A DNA stretch of 64,000 bases. It comes from Sipunculus nudus. Its lineage: Eukaryota > Annelida > Sipuncula > Golfingiida > Sipunculidae. Both the position numbers and the translations under genes were made by a program. Shown piece by piece: positions 1 through 11,250 of the stretch; position 1 is the stretch's first letter; each line of letters begins with the position of its first letter. Under the pieces are notes generated by a model that was not told the DNA's origin, did not search any database, and was given only the letters and a program-made list of their open reading frames with translations. The stretch spans positions 55,782,159 to 55,846,158 of the forward strand of contig CM049313.1 in assembly GCA_026874595.1 (NCBI GenBank). Reading direction: 5' to 3'.

Positions 1-318
1 TCAATATTCATGCAAAGAATAATAGTGATCAATGCATTAGTTATTCAGCTACTTGAGCTTTTGTATCAAATTTTTTATTATTCTGGGGGGTACTTTCGAG
101 ACCCATAGCTCGGAGAATATGGGTAACAGAGACCTAATTTCAGGTTTCCAAGGAGATTTTACATGGACCTCCCAGGATGTCAAGTTTGAAGCTTCCAGGT
201 CCAGCATTTACGATTTGTACTGTGTTAATGACCGGGCAGCCGGACAGACAAACCAACGGACGACAGACGAAGCGTGATCGCTATAGCTCAGATGACTTTC
301 AGTCAGCTGAGCTAAAAA
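1..318 (+). repeat. Family A element, 3' part (one core plus 3' palindrome)
   Basis: The left edge of the window cuts into a family A non-autonomous element. Its sequence matches the roughly 335-bp core seen repeatedly at 8550-10233 and 40300-41654, including the G-run after 'ttattct' and the phrase 'atgggtaacagagaccta'. After a short gacagac/gacgg-rich tract it ends in the family A palindrome at 285-313 (AGCTCAGATGACT, short loop, AGTCAGCTGAGCT) followed by A's. A 74-codon open frame across it is a by-product of the repeat and not a gene. Confidence 0.8.
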
Positions 319-659
319 AGATGCAATATATAAATGGTAAAAAAAAAAATTCATATAATAAACCCCTGGCTTACACTTACCTTTAACAGCAAGAAATAAA
401 ACTATGCTATCAATTTTACTGTTATTTGTATATATTTGGAACTGAAACCAACAAATCTAGCTGACTGGATGAACGAGGTACTTGTGTTTCACACCATTTC
501 TCCCAAGATGTGAATACCATAAGAAACCTGGAACTGATACCACGTATCTATTTTTATGCGTCTTTCTCAAATCTTGACCTTATATACCTTTTTTAAATAT
601 AGAATGGATATTTATAAGGTATTAATATTTCAATGTACATTTCTTAAATCATGTCTTAC
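319..659 (-). other. Intron 3' of the IQ/DH exon (5' part of the intron)
   Basis: This is the beginning of the intron that follows the IQ/DH exon on the minus strand. It starts with the donor GTAAGA at 659-654 after CAG. The intron continues beyond position 1, through the family A repeat at 1-318. I see nothing else in this stretch. Confidence 0.75.
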
Positions 660-913
660 CTGTTGAGAAAAATGGAATTGACATCTTCATGATTGATCGG
701 GGGCTTTTTTGAGCTGGCAGCCATTTTGAATGGTCTTTGGAAAACAGACACGAGGGTGGCAAGCTGGTTCACGTATTCTTCCTCATTCTCCACCATACCA
801 AACACAATACTGTTACGTTTACGCATGCTCTCTGCATGGTCAGAACGTATGTACTCGTCAACGATCTGCTTCCATCTTCTCCGACATAACCATCCACGGA
901 AAAAACTCTGCAC
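660..913 (-). CDS. RASGRF: RASGRF-like exon: IQ motif and start of the DH domain
   Basis: Internal exon of 254 bp (84 codons plus two bases) of a Ras-specific guanine nucleotide-releasing factor. RASGRF proteins are cytosolic/membrane exchange factors that load GTP onto Ras (CDC25 domain) and Rac (DH domain), with calmodulin binding at the IQ motif. The exon starts [14 protein letters not shown], which is the IQ-motif region typical of RASGRF1/2. It continues through ESMRKRN into the DH start ([14 protein letters not shown]) and the near-invariant stretch MAASSKKPP...SIFLN. It ends on AG of a split codon, consistent with the family's next residue, serine of 'LNSET'. The acceptor is ttttcag|GTG and the donor CAG|GTAAGA. 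The frame joins exactly to the exon at 12970-13050. RASGRF1 and RASGRF2 cannot be told apart, because the invertebrate gene is probably the common orthologue. Confidence 0.95.
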
Positions 914-1003
914 CTGAAAAGGCACACAAAGTCAAATTATACTTACATACTGTGGATGACTTCACTTTCACGAATGCAAGTCCATAAAAAAAGTGGTTAA
1001 ATC

Positions 1004-1330
1004 TTGAACAAGAGCACCACGAGCATACATAATACACCTGTCATGTCTTGTGACCCCTGACCTCATTATAGGCACAAATTTTGCTTATGAATTTAATTCA
1101 GGTAAGAAACTCTATTGGTAAATATTTATAGTCAGCTTCAAGAAAATCCATCAAATTCATGTTGTCATCACCAAAGTTTGGTGACCCTTGACCTCATAAG
1201 ATATGCAAATATTTTTTTTTAAAGAATCAAACTCAGGCAAGATGTTATATCGGATAATACCTCTGCTGAGTTTCCATTGAATCCCTGGTAAGTTATCACA
1301 GCACCACTTCAAGTTAACAGCCTGATCATG
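1004..1330. repeat. Degenerate dispersed repeat, unassigned
   Basis: Contains two diverged copies of a phrase like 'gtgacccYtgacctcat' about 130 bp apart (near 1050 and 1180), in the style of the cores of the families described below ('gtgaccttgacc'). No clear ends are visible. From 1331 to about 2730 I see no further structure, only AT-rich intron. Confidence 0.35.
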
Positions 1331-2734
1331 GATGCATGGTGCCCTTACCAAAATATGACCTGCATGTCTAGGACAGGCATATATAAAAAGAAACCTTGTG
1401 AAGGTGACCCCATCAGCACAGCCAAGCAGGCATTTACATGATGACCAAATTTGTTATTAAGAGAGGATGTTGATCATGAAAAGCATCATGTTTTATTAAT
1501 TCTATGGTTAAAGGTCACATGAGCTAAGATTCTGAGAATATATTGACTTCTGGTTGTATTGTTAAATCTTAACACTCATAAAAAAAACATAAATAAATTT
1601 AAGAAATGTTAAACTCACATTTATGTAGTCTGCAACCACAGAATGTTAGAACATATGTAACTTACAGGTAAAGAATTGAAATAAAGGTATCTTTATGAAG
1701 TTGATCCCTTCAAATAAAACACTTCTTATTTGTTCTTTAGACACTTACCCTTATTTTTTTTAATGAATGAAGATACAAAATAAGCAATCTCCTTCACTTT
1801 TAAAGAGATGTCACCTTTAAAGCACTTTTTACATGACAAAACCAATACATTCTGGACCTGTATCCAATGAGAATGAGTGTTCATACATGTTATCCAAAAG
1901 ATAAAAAGTTTTGAAAAACCTGAATGCTTTATACACTGTGCAGCAGGCAGTTTTAAAATTGTCATATTAAAGGCCAAAGCATAATTCTGCAACTGTATCT
2001 GTGAAATTAACCAATCATTTGGCACATGTCCAAAAGACCATGGCAATAGTGAACACTTGCATCTATTAATATATGTCTTCATGTTAAATGGACATATATT
2101 TAGCATAGGCTTGTGAAGCTGATTTATTTTCTCTCCCAAAAACAATTTAGAAACTCATTTTTGTGTGAAAGGGGTGGTCTGGCTTGCATGGAAAATATCA
2201 GTTTGAGCACTTTTATTTCTTAAGAACAGGCTATAAATATCCTATTTTTAGCTGAGCATTAAATATCACATAAATTACACCGCTTTACTTCTTAATACAC
2301 TGTACTCTACAAGGTAATGAACTAAAGCAGCACATAAATTAGTACACAGCTTTGGGGCTCTGCTTAAAGTTGAAAATCCACTTTTTTATGTCACAATGGA
2401 ATTTAACTTGAGATCTTTTTGCCCATTATTTTATCAATATGTCACACCAAAATTCAAAGGGTTAGGTGAAATCACTGGTTTACAGTAGTTTGCCCTCAGT
2501 GTGAATATTATTCTCAATATTATACATTTTTGGTATCCTTTATTTCCTTCCAAAAGGAATTTCCAGAGCTTCCAGATATTTGTCTCTCTCACACTGCACA
2601 GTCTCAGTTGTTGGCTGTAGAACCATGGGCCACAATGCCTACTAAGCTAAACTTGACAAAGTTACAAAAGGCTATAATACACATAATAAAGCTCACACTG
2701 ACCTAATCTGGAATTAAAAAGATATTGCCCGTCT

Positions 2735-3030
2735 GCAAATGAACTTTGAAATTCCAGGGTCCAATGGTAACAATGTGTGCCCTGTTAAGTCTTTACATAC
2801 AGGTCAGGCTTACAAGGTACTATAATCTAGATATGTCTTGGCCGTGTAACTCCGAGAATACAGGTCACAGTGACTTATCATTTCGAAAATTCATAATGAT
2901 CATAAAACAAGTGAGGAATGGACTTCCATTTTATATGTGCCTTGTTAAAATCTGGCTGGCAAAGATTAATCTCTATATATTTAACATACATTCCTATAGG
3001 GTGTTGACTTACAATCTGCTGAGCTAAAAT
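2735..3030 (+). repeat. Old, diverged family A copy
   Basis: Recognisable family A phrases are present in degraded form: 'ccagggtccaatggtaacaatgtgtgccctgtta', 'taactccgagaatacaggtcacagtgac', and a damaged 3' end 'ctgctgagctaaaa' at about 3016-3029. Substitutions are far denser than in the copies at 8550-10233, so this is an older insertion. The second old copy at 51950-52293 has a similar structure. Confidence 0.55.
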
Positions 3031-3359
3031 GAGAGGCAGAAAAGCTAGAATGAGATTGAATTGAGATTCAATTTAATAAATTTAATCTTATCTATTATCT
3101 AATATTACATGTGATTTCTTATGTCTTTGCTTTTCCAATATACTGTAAAACATACTGAAATCTGATTTCTAAATTGCAGAATAATGCATATATAAGGTTT
3201 ATACTGGCAACACCTGGCCACACCTGTTATTACATGATAGGTTATCTATTATTTCCACTGTAATCATCCATTGCTGTTGATCATACAAAGAACTTTAGGG
3301 ATTGATGTACATGTACTTATTTTTCTTTCTATTGGAGTAATGTATGATAATTCAAGTAG

Positions 3360-3550
3360 ATACGCTCCCGAGGCAGCGGAAATCTTGCGCTTCTGAAGAA
3401 GCAACTGATTTTCACGCTGCCAGCTTTGACCGTTTATGATATATTTAGACACCAGATGGCAGTTTGTTGTCCGCTGAAATAAATGTGTGTATGATGTGAC
3501 AAGCAGCCAATCAGATGCCAATAAACAAACACTCGACAGGCATCCTGGCT
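3360..3550. repeat. Dispersed repeat shared with 29480-29670
   Basis: About 190 bp here and at 29480-29670 share long runs such as 'ctcccgaggcagcggaaatc', 'gattttc.cgctgc', 'agtttatgat', 'gtgatgagcagccaa' and 'caacaaacactc'. They are in the same orientation. The segment is richer in G+C than its surroundings. No terminal repeats or poly(A) are evident, so the class is unknown. Confidence 0.6.
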
Positions 3551-3689
3551 CCGCCCATTGCTGCGCTTGATGAGTTTCTGGTCGGATTTAAATTGCTCCC
3601 TCTGCATTATCGCATCATCGACCGATTCAATTATGACATTATGACTGTGTTAGCGTAGCCATGTATCTGTTTTCAATTGTACACAATTT

Positions 3690-3962
3690 TTTTCCTGAAC
3701 GGTAAAACGGTTCCTGAGATATGACAGACGCACAAATGGACACTGGGCAGAGAGGAAAGGTCAGAGGTCAACGCCAATTGATAAGGAACCAGTTCACATG
3801 TGACCCGTTAATTGGTGTAAGATTCATAAAAATCTGTCCAGTAGTCTCAGAGGAGTTCTCTGGAAACGAACGAGGCCGCCGCTGCCGAACCCAGTCAAAA
3901 ACATAGTAGCGGAACCTGGTCAAAAACATAGTATCCGCAAAACTTCATTTTGGCAGATACAA
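3690..3962 (+). mobile_element. Family C element, 3' fragment
   Basis: This is the 3' end of a family C element, related to 8380-8545. It has 'acggttcctgagatatga', the 'ggagttctctggaaacgaacg' block and 'ggtcaaaaacatagtatccgc', and ends in the palindrome at 3931-3960 (GTATCCGCAAAAC, loop, TTTTGGCAGATAC). Its last 13 bases are the exact inverse of the 5' subterminal sequence of the complete copy at 6959-6971. The 5' part is missing, so it is truncated. Confidence 0.7.
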
Positions 3963-4687
3963 ATAGGTTTGTTTTAGCTCCACCCACTTGCCCAAGTAGT
4001 TTGCAACTTTTGGTAGCCCTGTCCCCATTTTTTAGAACTTTTACTTTCCGTGGGCAATCAGTTAAAGATCCAAGAAAGAAAAGGGCTAACTTGGTGACTA
4101 GCATGGATCCTGTATATTTTGTACATTTTGAACAACATTAGTTTGTGTGTATTTGTTTAATAATAAAATTAATATATGATGATATTTGTACATAACAGGG
4201 CAACAAGTATAATGTCAAGTCACTGCTATGTCAATGTATTTATTAATTGTGTGTGTATGTATGTATATAAATATATCAAAATAAAATTTGAAATAAGTTT
4301 GGTCATTATTTCAGAAAAACATTTTCATGAGAAGCCTGAAACAGAAGGGCCCATCTCCTATGGTGCCAGTGGCTGCAACAGATTTACAACATGTGTTCAA
4401 CGTGGTTCAAACATCCAGATTTATAGCCACAGGGTCATTCTTAATGGTGTTCAGGGATTAATAAACACAGCAATAAACATCTCTTAATCCAAAACCTCAC
4501 AATTTACTGGCAATTTTAGATTGCATCATGATGTTGACAGTGCTGCATGCCAATCTGGATTTACAGAGGAGGTAAAAATTTGCAATACAAATTATTTTTA
4601 AGAAATTTAAGGAAGAAAATGTCTTAAATAAGATCAGTCATCTGTCACACCATAACAAGGATATGATCTTATATTAGCACCCCTGGC

Positions 4688-5977
4688 AAAATTAGGGACC
4701 AATGGGTCTTGAAACTCAGCTGAATTTGTCTTTAAGGATAATTTTATGAGCTTTTTCAAATTGTTGGTCCTGTGACCTTAACCAATGACCTTTTGACAAA
4801 AAAATCTGAGAACTTACTATCCTTGAACTTACAGCATTTAGATTATTGTAACAATTTAAACTAGAATATCAGCAGAAGCTGACAAAAGCCCTCAGCCAAA
4901 AGAACAGTGTTTAGAGGTGGTAACAGTAACAAGTACTAAATATCTGTTCTTACATGGATGTATATCTGTACATGTCTCAGTTATAAATTTAAAATGGAGA
5001 GGTATGTACCATGATTCATAACAATCCACCAAATGCTTCCTGAAAAATAAGCTTGTAAGTTTTTTTCTATAATCAGCTCTAAAACGTAGAAAAATTGGTC
5101 AAGGTTACCCATCTTCGAACTTGACTGAGATTTTGTCAATATACATCTTCACAGAAAAAATAAAATTCTTACGGTGAATCCTTTTTGAGATATCCCGCTC
5201 ATACGCCCAAAGTTGAAAAATTCAATAAAAATTCATTATAAATCAGAAATTGTAGGTGGTGCCACCAAACTTGTATAGCAGGTACAAACTATCAGTCCCA
5301 ATAATCATAGTAAGTTTTGTGAAAATCCACCAAATGGTTCCTGAGTAATAAGCATCTAAGTGTTTTTCTATAATCAGCTCTAAAATGTAGAAAAATAGGT
5401 CAAGGTCACCCATCTTCGAACTTGACCGAGATTTTGTCGATATACATCTTTACCGAGGAAATAAAATTCTGACGGTGAATCCTCTCCAAGATATCCCGCT
5501 CACAAGGTAAAAGTTAACGGACGCCGGACGGACAGACGGACGGACAGCTTGGGTGACGACAATAGCCCATCAGCCTAAGGGCTGAGGGCTAAAAAAAAGT
5601 GGTACTAGTGACCTTGACCTCTGAACAGGTAACCTCAAAATCTACTGATTTCTTCCACTTTGGGCAGGTAATCCATTTGTTAAAAATGGAAAGTTTGGGA
5701 TAAAAGTTTGATTTACAGTGCATCCACAATTCTTTTAAGATGTGGTTCCTGTGACCTTCACCTTTGAACTCAAGACCCTGAAAAATCAAAATGTTTCTTA
5801 CTGAAGAGATGGGTCATAGATAAATCAAGTTTAAAGCAAATCTATCCATCCAAACCAGAGTTATTGTCCAAAAACTAATTTTTGAATGGATGGGCCCAGT
5901 GACCTTGACCTGGCTTTTGACCCCAATATCAAATGAATCTTCTATTCACAGGTCATTTCAGTCAGCTGAGCTAAAAA
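4688..5977 (+). mobile_element. Family A element with a 'gtgaccttgacc' core, carrying a nested family E element
   Basis: The 5' end 'agggaccaatgggtcttgaa' followed by 'actcagctga' is a diverged family A start. The 3' end 'cagtcagctgagctaaaa' at about 5958-5975 is the family A terminus. The interior is not the 335-bp A core. It is a different unit with phrases such as 'ggtcctgtgaccttaacc', 'agtttgggataaaagtttg' and 'tgaccttgacc', also seen at 10820-11250 and 46900-47170. A complete family E element is inserted at 4860-5594. The element has no coding capacity. Confidence 0.65.
4860..5594 (+). mobile_element. Family E element (complete, about 735 bp), nested in family A
   Basis: It starts with ACTAGAAT and has AGCCCTCAGCC at 4887-4897, which is repeated exactly inverted at 5580-5590 (GGCTGAGGGCT). 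The latter is also the right arm of a hairpin at 5564-5590 (AGCCCATCAGCC, 'taag', GGCTGAGGGCT). A's follow. The interior holds two copies of a unit of about 301 bp ('ctataatcagctctaaaa' at about 5069 and 5370). A (gacgga)n/(ACGG) tract at about 5519-5548 precedes the hairpin. This is the clearest single example of the shared family architecture. Confidence 0.75.
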
Positions 5978-6045
5978 ACCCCTGTATCTAAGGCAAAAAA
6001 AAAATAAAAGGTATGGTTCTCAGGCACTGCCCGTGTCAATTTTAA

Positions 6046-6060
6046 CCCCCCCCCCCTTGC
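6046..6060. repeat. Poly(C) run
   Basis: A run of C's interrupts AT-rich intron sequence just downstream of the family A end. It is a simple repeat with no associated element visible. Confidence 0.8.
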
Positions 6061-6357
6061 ATCCAAAATAAATTTTAAGAAGATATAATAATACAATTTT
6101 GAAAAGATTTACTTTGTTAATTAGTGCTTTTACCTGTTTAATCATAAAATTCTGTTATTTTCATGCTTTTCCCTAATCAGATGTCATTTTTGTTCTAACA
6201 AACAAAAAGAAAAAAAAGATATCGCACACTAAATTATTTCAGGGAAAAATGCCTGAGAACCTTTACTTTTTGCCTAACATCAATCCAATTTTAAATTCAT
6301 AATAGAACTCATTAAGTACACAATATTCCAAACCTTGTACAATTTCATTTTTAAAAG

Positions 6358-6358
<1 letters not shown>

Positions 6359-6406
<48 letters not shown>

Positions 6407-6408
6407 AT
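6359..6408. repeat. (AT)n microsatellite
   Basis: An almost pure run of alternating A and T, about 45 bp, inside the 12-kb intron. The sequence around it (6061-6745) is plain AT-rich intron with no feature I can support. Confidence 0.95.
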
Positions 6409-6745
6409 ATATATTAAGTTTTCATTAATTTTCATGTAATATTTTAAGAGTTTTAAGCCATTTCAATTTTTAATAAGTATGCTTTTTTAAGCACCCAATA
6501 ACAGCAAGCTACTTTCTAGTTGGTAATATTTCCTTTAAGAGAGTGCTTCATGCTCCAACACTTAAGGCACAAAGGCACATTTTCTTGCCCTATCTGTTAG
6601 GGTATGAAGGCAGACCTTTATGCCATTACACACCTCCACTTAACTGGAATAAACCAGCAATTAATTAGTAATTATAATTTGGTTTGATGAAGAGACTTGA
6701 ATAATAGATTATTTATCACATATACAGATTCAAACATATTACTAA

Positions 6746-9700
6746 ACAAGTGACCCATGGGTCATGACGCTCAGCTGACTGGGAAGAGATTCACAAAAGG
6801 AAATTTTATCATCAGAATGGTAGATACCCATTCAACTGAAACATCAAACAGAGTAACCAACAGGCCAAGATTTAGTCTGTATTTATATATCTGAAAAATA
6901 GAGAAAAAATGTGTAAACTTTAAAAACTAGAATACGTGTAGCCGACAAGTGACTACGTGTATCTGCCAAAATCAGAGTGGAACGGGTGAAGTGAGGCATG
7001 GATTGAGTGGCAAGGGGAAACAGAGTGAGGTATGTTGCATATTAGCATGGATGTCTAAATGTCTAAATGCCTAAATGTGTATGTAGGTTGTGCAACCTAC
7101 CACAAATCCACAAAGCTGTCCAAGCTGAATACATATGCAAAATTTTAGGCAGAAAAGTCAAACCACTACATGGATATGAGTGATTATAGCCCACGGCAGA
7201 CAAACAGACAGACGCTGTGCAAAAATGGTTGCAGTTTTGTGTATGATAAAGACCTATGTGAGATCTAAACACAAGCACAATTTTGGCCCAATCGGTCAAA
7301 TGGTTCCTGAGATATTAGCTTGGAAGTGTGCAGCATTAACTAGAATGTAGGTGGCGCCACCTGTCATAAAATCAAGAAAGCTATCCAGGATGTATAAACC
7401 TGCAAAATTTTAGGCAGTTATGTCAAACCACTACAGAGAAATGAGTGATTTTAGGCCACGGCAGACAAACAGACAGACGCTGTTTAAAATGTGCAAAAAT
7501 GGTTGCAGGTGGCCCCTCCAGTTTTGTGTATGATAAAGACCTATGTGAGATCTATACACATGCAAAATTTTGGCCCAAGCGTTCAAACGGTTCCCGAGAT
7601 ATGAGCTTGGATGTCTGCAGCATAAACTAGAATAAAGGTGGCGCCACCTGTCATAAAATCAAGAAAGCTATCCAGGATGTATAAAACTGCAAAATTTTAG
7701 GCAGATATGCAAACCACTGCCAAGATGTGAGTGACTTTATTGCACGGCAGACAAACAGACAGACGCTGTGCAAATATGGTTGCAGGTGGTGCCACCAGTT
7801 TAGCGTATGATAAAGAGCTATGTTAGATCTATACACATGCAAAATTTTTGCCCGATCGGTCAAACGGTTCCCGAGATATGAGCTTGGATGTCATCAGCGT
7901 GAACGTGAATGTAGGTGGTGCCACCTGTCATAAAATCAAGAAAGCTATCCAGGATGTATAAAACTGCAAAATTTTAGGCAGATATGTCAAACCACTGCCG
8001 AGATATGAGTGACATTATGGCACGGCAGACAAACAGACAGACACTGTGCAGAAATGGTTGCAGGTGGCGCCACCAGTTAGCGTATGATAAAGAGCTATGT
8101 TAGATCTATACACATGCAAAATTTTGGCCCGATCAGTCAAACGGTTCCCGAAATATGAGCTTGGATGTCATCAGCGTGAATGAGAATGTAGGTGGGGCCA
8201 CCTGTCATAAAATCAAGAAAGCTATCCAGGATGTATACGCATGCCGAATTTCAGGTGAATTAGTCAATTCACTGCAGAGAAATGAGTGATTTTAACCAAA
8301 GCCAGATGAACAGATGGACACAGGTTACAGGTGGCGCCACCATTTTTTGTGTATGTTATAGAGCTATCCAAGGGCTACATTAGTATAAATTTTATTTCCT
8401 GATCAGTCAAACGGTTCCCGAGATATGAGCTTGGAAAGCTCATAAAATCAAGTCCCAGAGGAGCTCTCTGGAAACGAACGCGGCAACGGCGGAGGAACCC
8501 GGTCAAAAACATAGTATCCACTAAACTTCGTTTTGGCGGGTACAAAAATACAGGTGGCTCCACCAGTCTGCAGAAACTAATAAAAACACTTACAAACATC
8601 AATATCCATGCAAAGAATCATGGTGATCTCCCCATTAGTTGTTCAGATACTTCAGCTTTAGTATCAAATTGTCCATTATTCTGAGGGATACTTCGGAGTC
8701 CTATAGCTTGAAGGATATGGGTAACAGAGACCTAATTTTAAGTTTCCACAGGCACTTTTCATGGGCCTCCTTGCATGACAAGAATGAAGATTCTAGGTCC
8801 AGTTGTTGCGATTTGTACCCTGTTGACAGATAACCACATCTTTAAAGGTATCAAAAAAAGAGAAAAAAAATCGTAAAAATTTGAAAAAAATAGAGGTGGC
8901 GCACCCAGTCTGCAGAAACTGATGGAACAGGTCATGATCAATATGTATGCCGAAAATCATGACCATCAGTGTTGTCGTTATTGAGATACTGCAGTTTTTG
9001 TATCAAATTTTCCATTATTCTGGGGGGTAATTTGGAGCCATACAGCTTAAAGAATATGGGTAACAGAGACCTAATTTCAGGTTTCCATGGAGACTTTTCA
9101 TGGGTCTCCCTGTGTGTCAAGAATGAAGATTCTAGGTCCAGTTTTAATGATTTGTGCCCTGTTAACAACTGTTCACATTTTTAAATTCGTAAAAAATCGA
9201 AAAATTCAGGTGGCGCCACCAGTCAGCAGGAAGTGATGGAACATCTCATGATCAATAGGTATGCCAAAAATCATGACCATCAGTCAACTAGTTAATGAGA
9301 TATTGAAGTTTTTGTATGAAATTTTTGACTTTTCTGGGGGGGTACTTTGGGGCCCCATTGCTCGAAGGATATGGGTAACAGAGATCTAATTTATGGTTTC
9401 CATGGAGACTTTTAATAGGTTTCTCAGTGTGTCGAGAATGAAGATTCTAGGTCCAGCGGTTACTATTTGTGCCACGTTAACAGATGACAGCATCTTTAAA
9501 CGTCTCAAAAATAGAGGAAAAAATTGTAAAAAAATAAAAAAATACAGGTGGCGCCACCAGTCTGCAGGAACTTATGGAACATCTCATGATCAATATGTAT
9601 GCCAAAAATCATGACCATCAGTGATGTAGTTATTGAGATATTGAAGTTTTTGTATGAAATTTACTATTCTGGGGGGTACTTTGGGGCCCCATAGCTCGAA

Positions 9701-10233
9701 GGATATGGGTAACAGAGACCTAATTTCTGGTTTCCAAGGAGATTTTTCATGGACCTCTCAGTGTATCAAGAATTAAGATTCTAGGTCCAGTCTTTAAGAT
9801 TTGTGCCCTGTTAACAGATGTTCACATTTTTAAAGGTCTCAAAAATACAGAAAAAAATTTGTAAAAAATCGAAAAATACAGGTGGCGCCACCAGTCTGCA
9901 GGAAGTGATGGAACATCTCATGATCAATATGTATGCCAAAAATCATGACCATCAGTCAAGTAGTTAATGAGATATTGAAGTTTTTGTATGAAATTTTTGA
10001 CTTTTCTGGGGGGTACTTTGGGGCCCCATAGCTCGAAGGATATGGGTAACAGAGACCTAATTTCTGGTTTCCAAGGAAATTTTTCATGGACCACTCAGAA
10101 TCCCAAGTTACAAGGTTCTAGGTTCAGCGGTTACGATTTGTGCCTGGTTAACGGACAGACAGACGGACAGACGGACGACGGATTAAGAGTGATCGCTATA
10201 GCTCAGATGACTTTCAGTCAGCTGAGCTAAAAA
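6746..10233 (+). mobile_element. Family A element with a 335-bp tandem core, carrying a nested family C element
   Basis: The 5' end is ACAAGTGACCCATGGGTCA, which contains the 14-bp palindrome TGACCCATGGGTCA. GCTCAGCTGACT follows at 6769-6780 and is repeated exactly inverted at 10216-10227. The 3' hairpin at 10200-10228 (AGCTCAGATGACT, loop, AGTCAGCTGAGCT) is followed by A's. The interior has about five tandem units of 315-343 bp, marked by 'ggtggcgccaccagtctgcag' variants at about 8551, 8894, 9209, 9547 and 9881. A (gacagacgg)n tract at about 10150-10180 precedes the hairpin. A family C element is inserted at 6926-8545. Short open frames starting 'MGNRDLIS' recur because the core recurs. They are not genes. 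Confidence 0.8.
6926..8545 (+). mobile_element. Family C element with a 285-bp tandem core, nested in family A
   Basis: It starts with ACTAGAAT. GTATCTGCCAAAA lies at 6959-6971 and its inverse (diverged) is in the 3' hairpin at 8514-8543. The interior has about four and a half tandem units of 264-287 bp, marked by 'cagacaaacagacagacgctg' at about 7196, 7460, 7747 and 8027. Each unit carries the palindrome GGTGGCGCCACC or a near variant, and the phrase 'cggttcccgagatatgagc'. Its flanks join into one family A core unit when it is removed ('ctgaaaaatagagaaaaaa' / 'aaatacaggtggc'), which marks the boundaries. Confidence 0.75.
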
Positions 10234-10819
10234 TCCACACTTACATGATACAGCTCTTCTTATATCCTTATAGTCAGGGCAAGAAGGAGTGTTGCCAGGG
10301 AAGAAAGTGTCTTAATAGAGCAGGAAGGTGTCCTGCCCTAACTGTTATGAATTACTGCCAATATTGAATCACATGTATACCATAAGAATAAAACAATGTA
10401 CCAGGTTCACCACTTGTTTTTAAATATAAACTTTATTTATTTTACATGGAATATGTTTAGAGAAGAATTACTGGCTTAAAATATTTTTGATGTATTTAAG
10501 TTCTCTGAGTCAATTCATTTAAATGCATTCATTTTTTAACATAAACTATAACACAGACAGGTCAGGAAGGGCCCTACAAAATGCACAGAGACTTCCAGTG
10601 AGAGATGAGTGATGCTTAAAAAATATTTTTCTAGACATGATTTCATGCACAGACGCAGGGAATTGGCTCAAAACAGTATTTAAACAACTGAAGAAAGGTG
10701 TTAAGGTTTGAATCAGTGACAGTCTTGTATAAAGATATGGTAATGCTGCATATGCCAAGCAAGAGTGGCATAATTACATCTGATATTTTATACTCCAAGC
10801 CTTGTCAGTATAAAAATCA

Positions 10820-11250
10820 GTGGGATGGTCCTGTGACCTTGACCTCTGGCCCTGTGATGTTGAAATCAATATGTTTCTCCCCATATTGTTAGGTGATCCA
10901 TATGTGATGGATGTAATAAGGTTTGGGATGGAAAATTTGGCTTAAAATATGTCTAAAACCTTTTTTTTTTAGTTATAACCTTTGATCTTGGCACCTAAAA
11001 ATCATTAGCATTTTTCTCCTTTTGGTATTTGAGCCATATGTGAAGGACAGATGGTTTTGGTAAAGAGTTTTTTTTTACTGAAAAGAGGGTCAACTGACTG
11101 TTATATCTAACCTGGTGACCTCAAATTTTACAGATGTCTTCCACTTTGACAGCTTAGCCATATGTGAAAGATGGAAAGTTTGAGATGTGGGCAGTTTGTT
11201 GACAATCCATCCACAATCTTTTCAAAGATGTGGGTGATCCAACCATTTAC
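10820..11250 (+). repeat. Core units of the 'gtgaccttgacc' type, no ends visible
   Basis: Diverged units related to the interior of the family A element at 4688-5977: 'ggtcctgtgaccttgacctctggccctgtgatgttgaaa', 'gtttgggatggaaaatttgg', 'gccatatgtgaaagatggaaagtttga'. Neither the 5' start nor the terminal hairpin can be seen, so it is a degraded or truncated copy. The stretch 10234-10819 before it shows nothing. Confidence 0.45.

Noticed and set aside
1726-2145. 139-codon minus-strand open frame
   Set aside because: No recognisable domain, biased composition, in AT-rich intron of the RASGRF gene, with no flanking splice pattern fitting the gene's phase.
8639-10230. Recurring short frames beginning MGNRDLIS in several places
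   Set aside because: They are translations of the family A tandem core. The frame is kept only where the DNA copies are similar and is broken in other copies, so there is no sign of selection for protein.
6746-10233. CRISPR array or satellite explanation for the regular repeats
   Set aside because: Units are 300 bp or more, with no short repeat/unique spacer pattern, and are bounded by element-specific ends. The DNA is eukaryotic.
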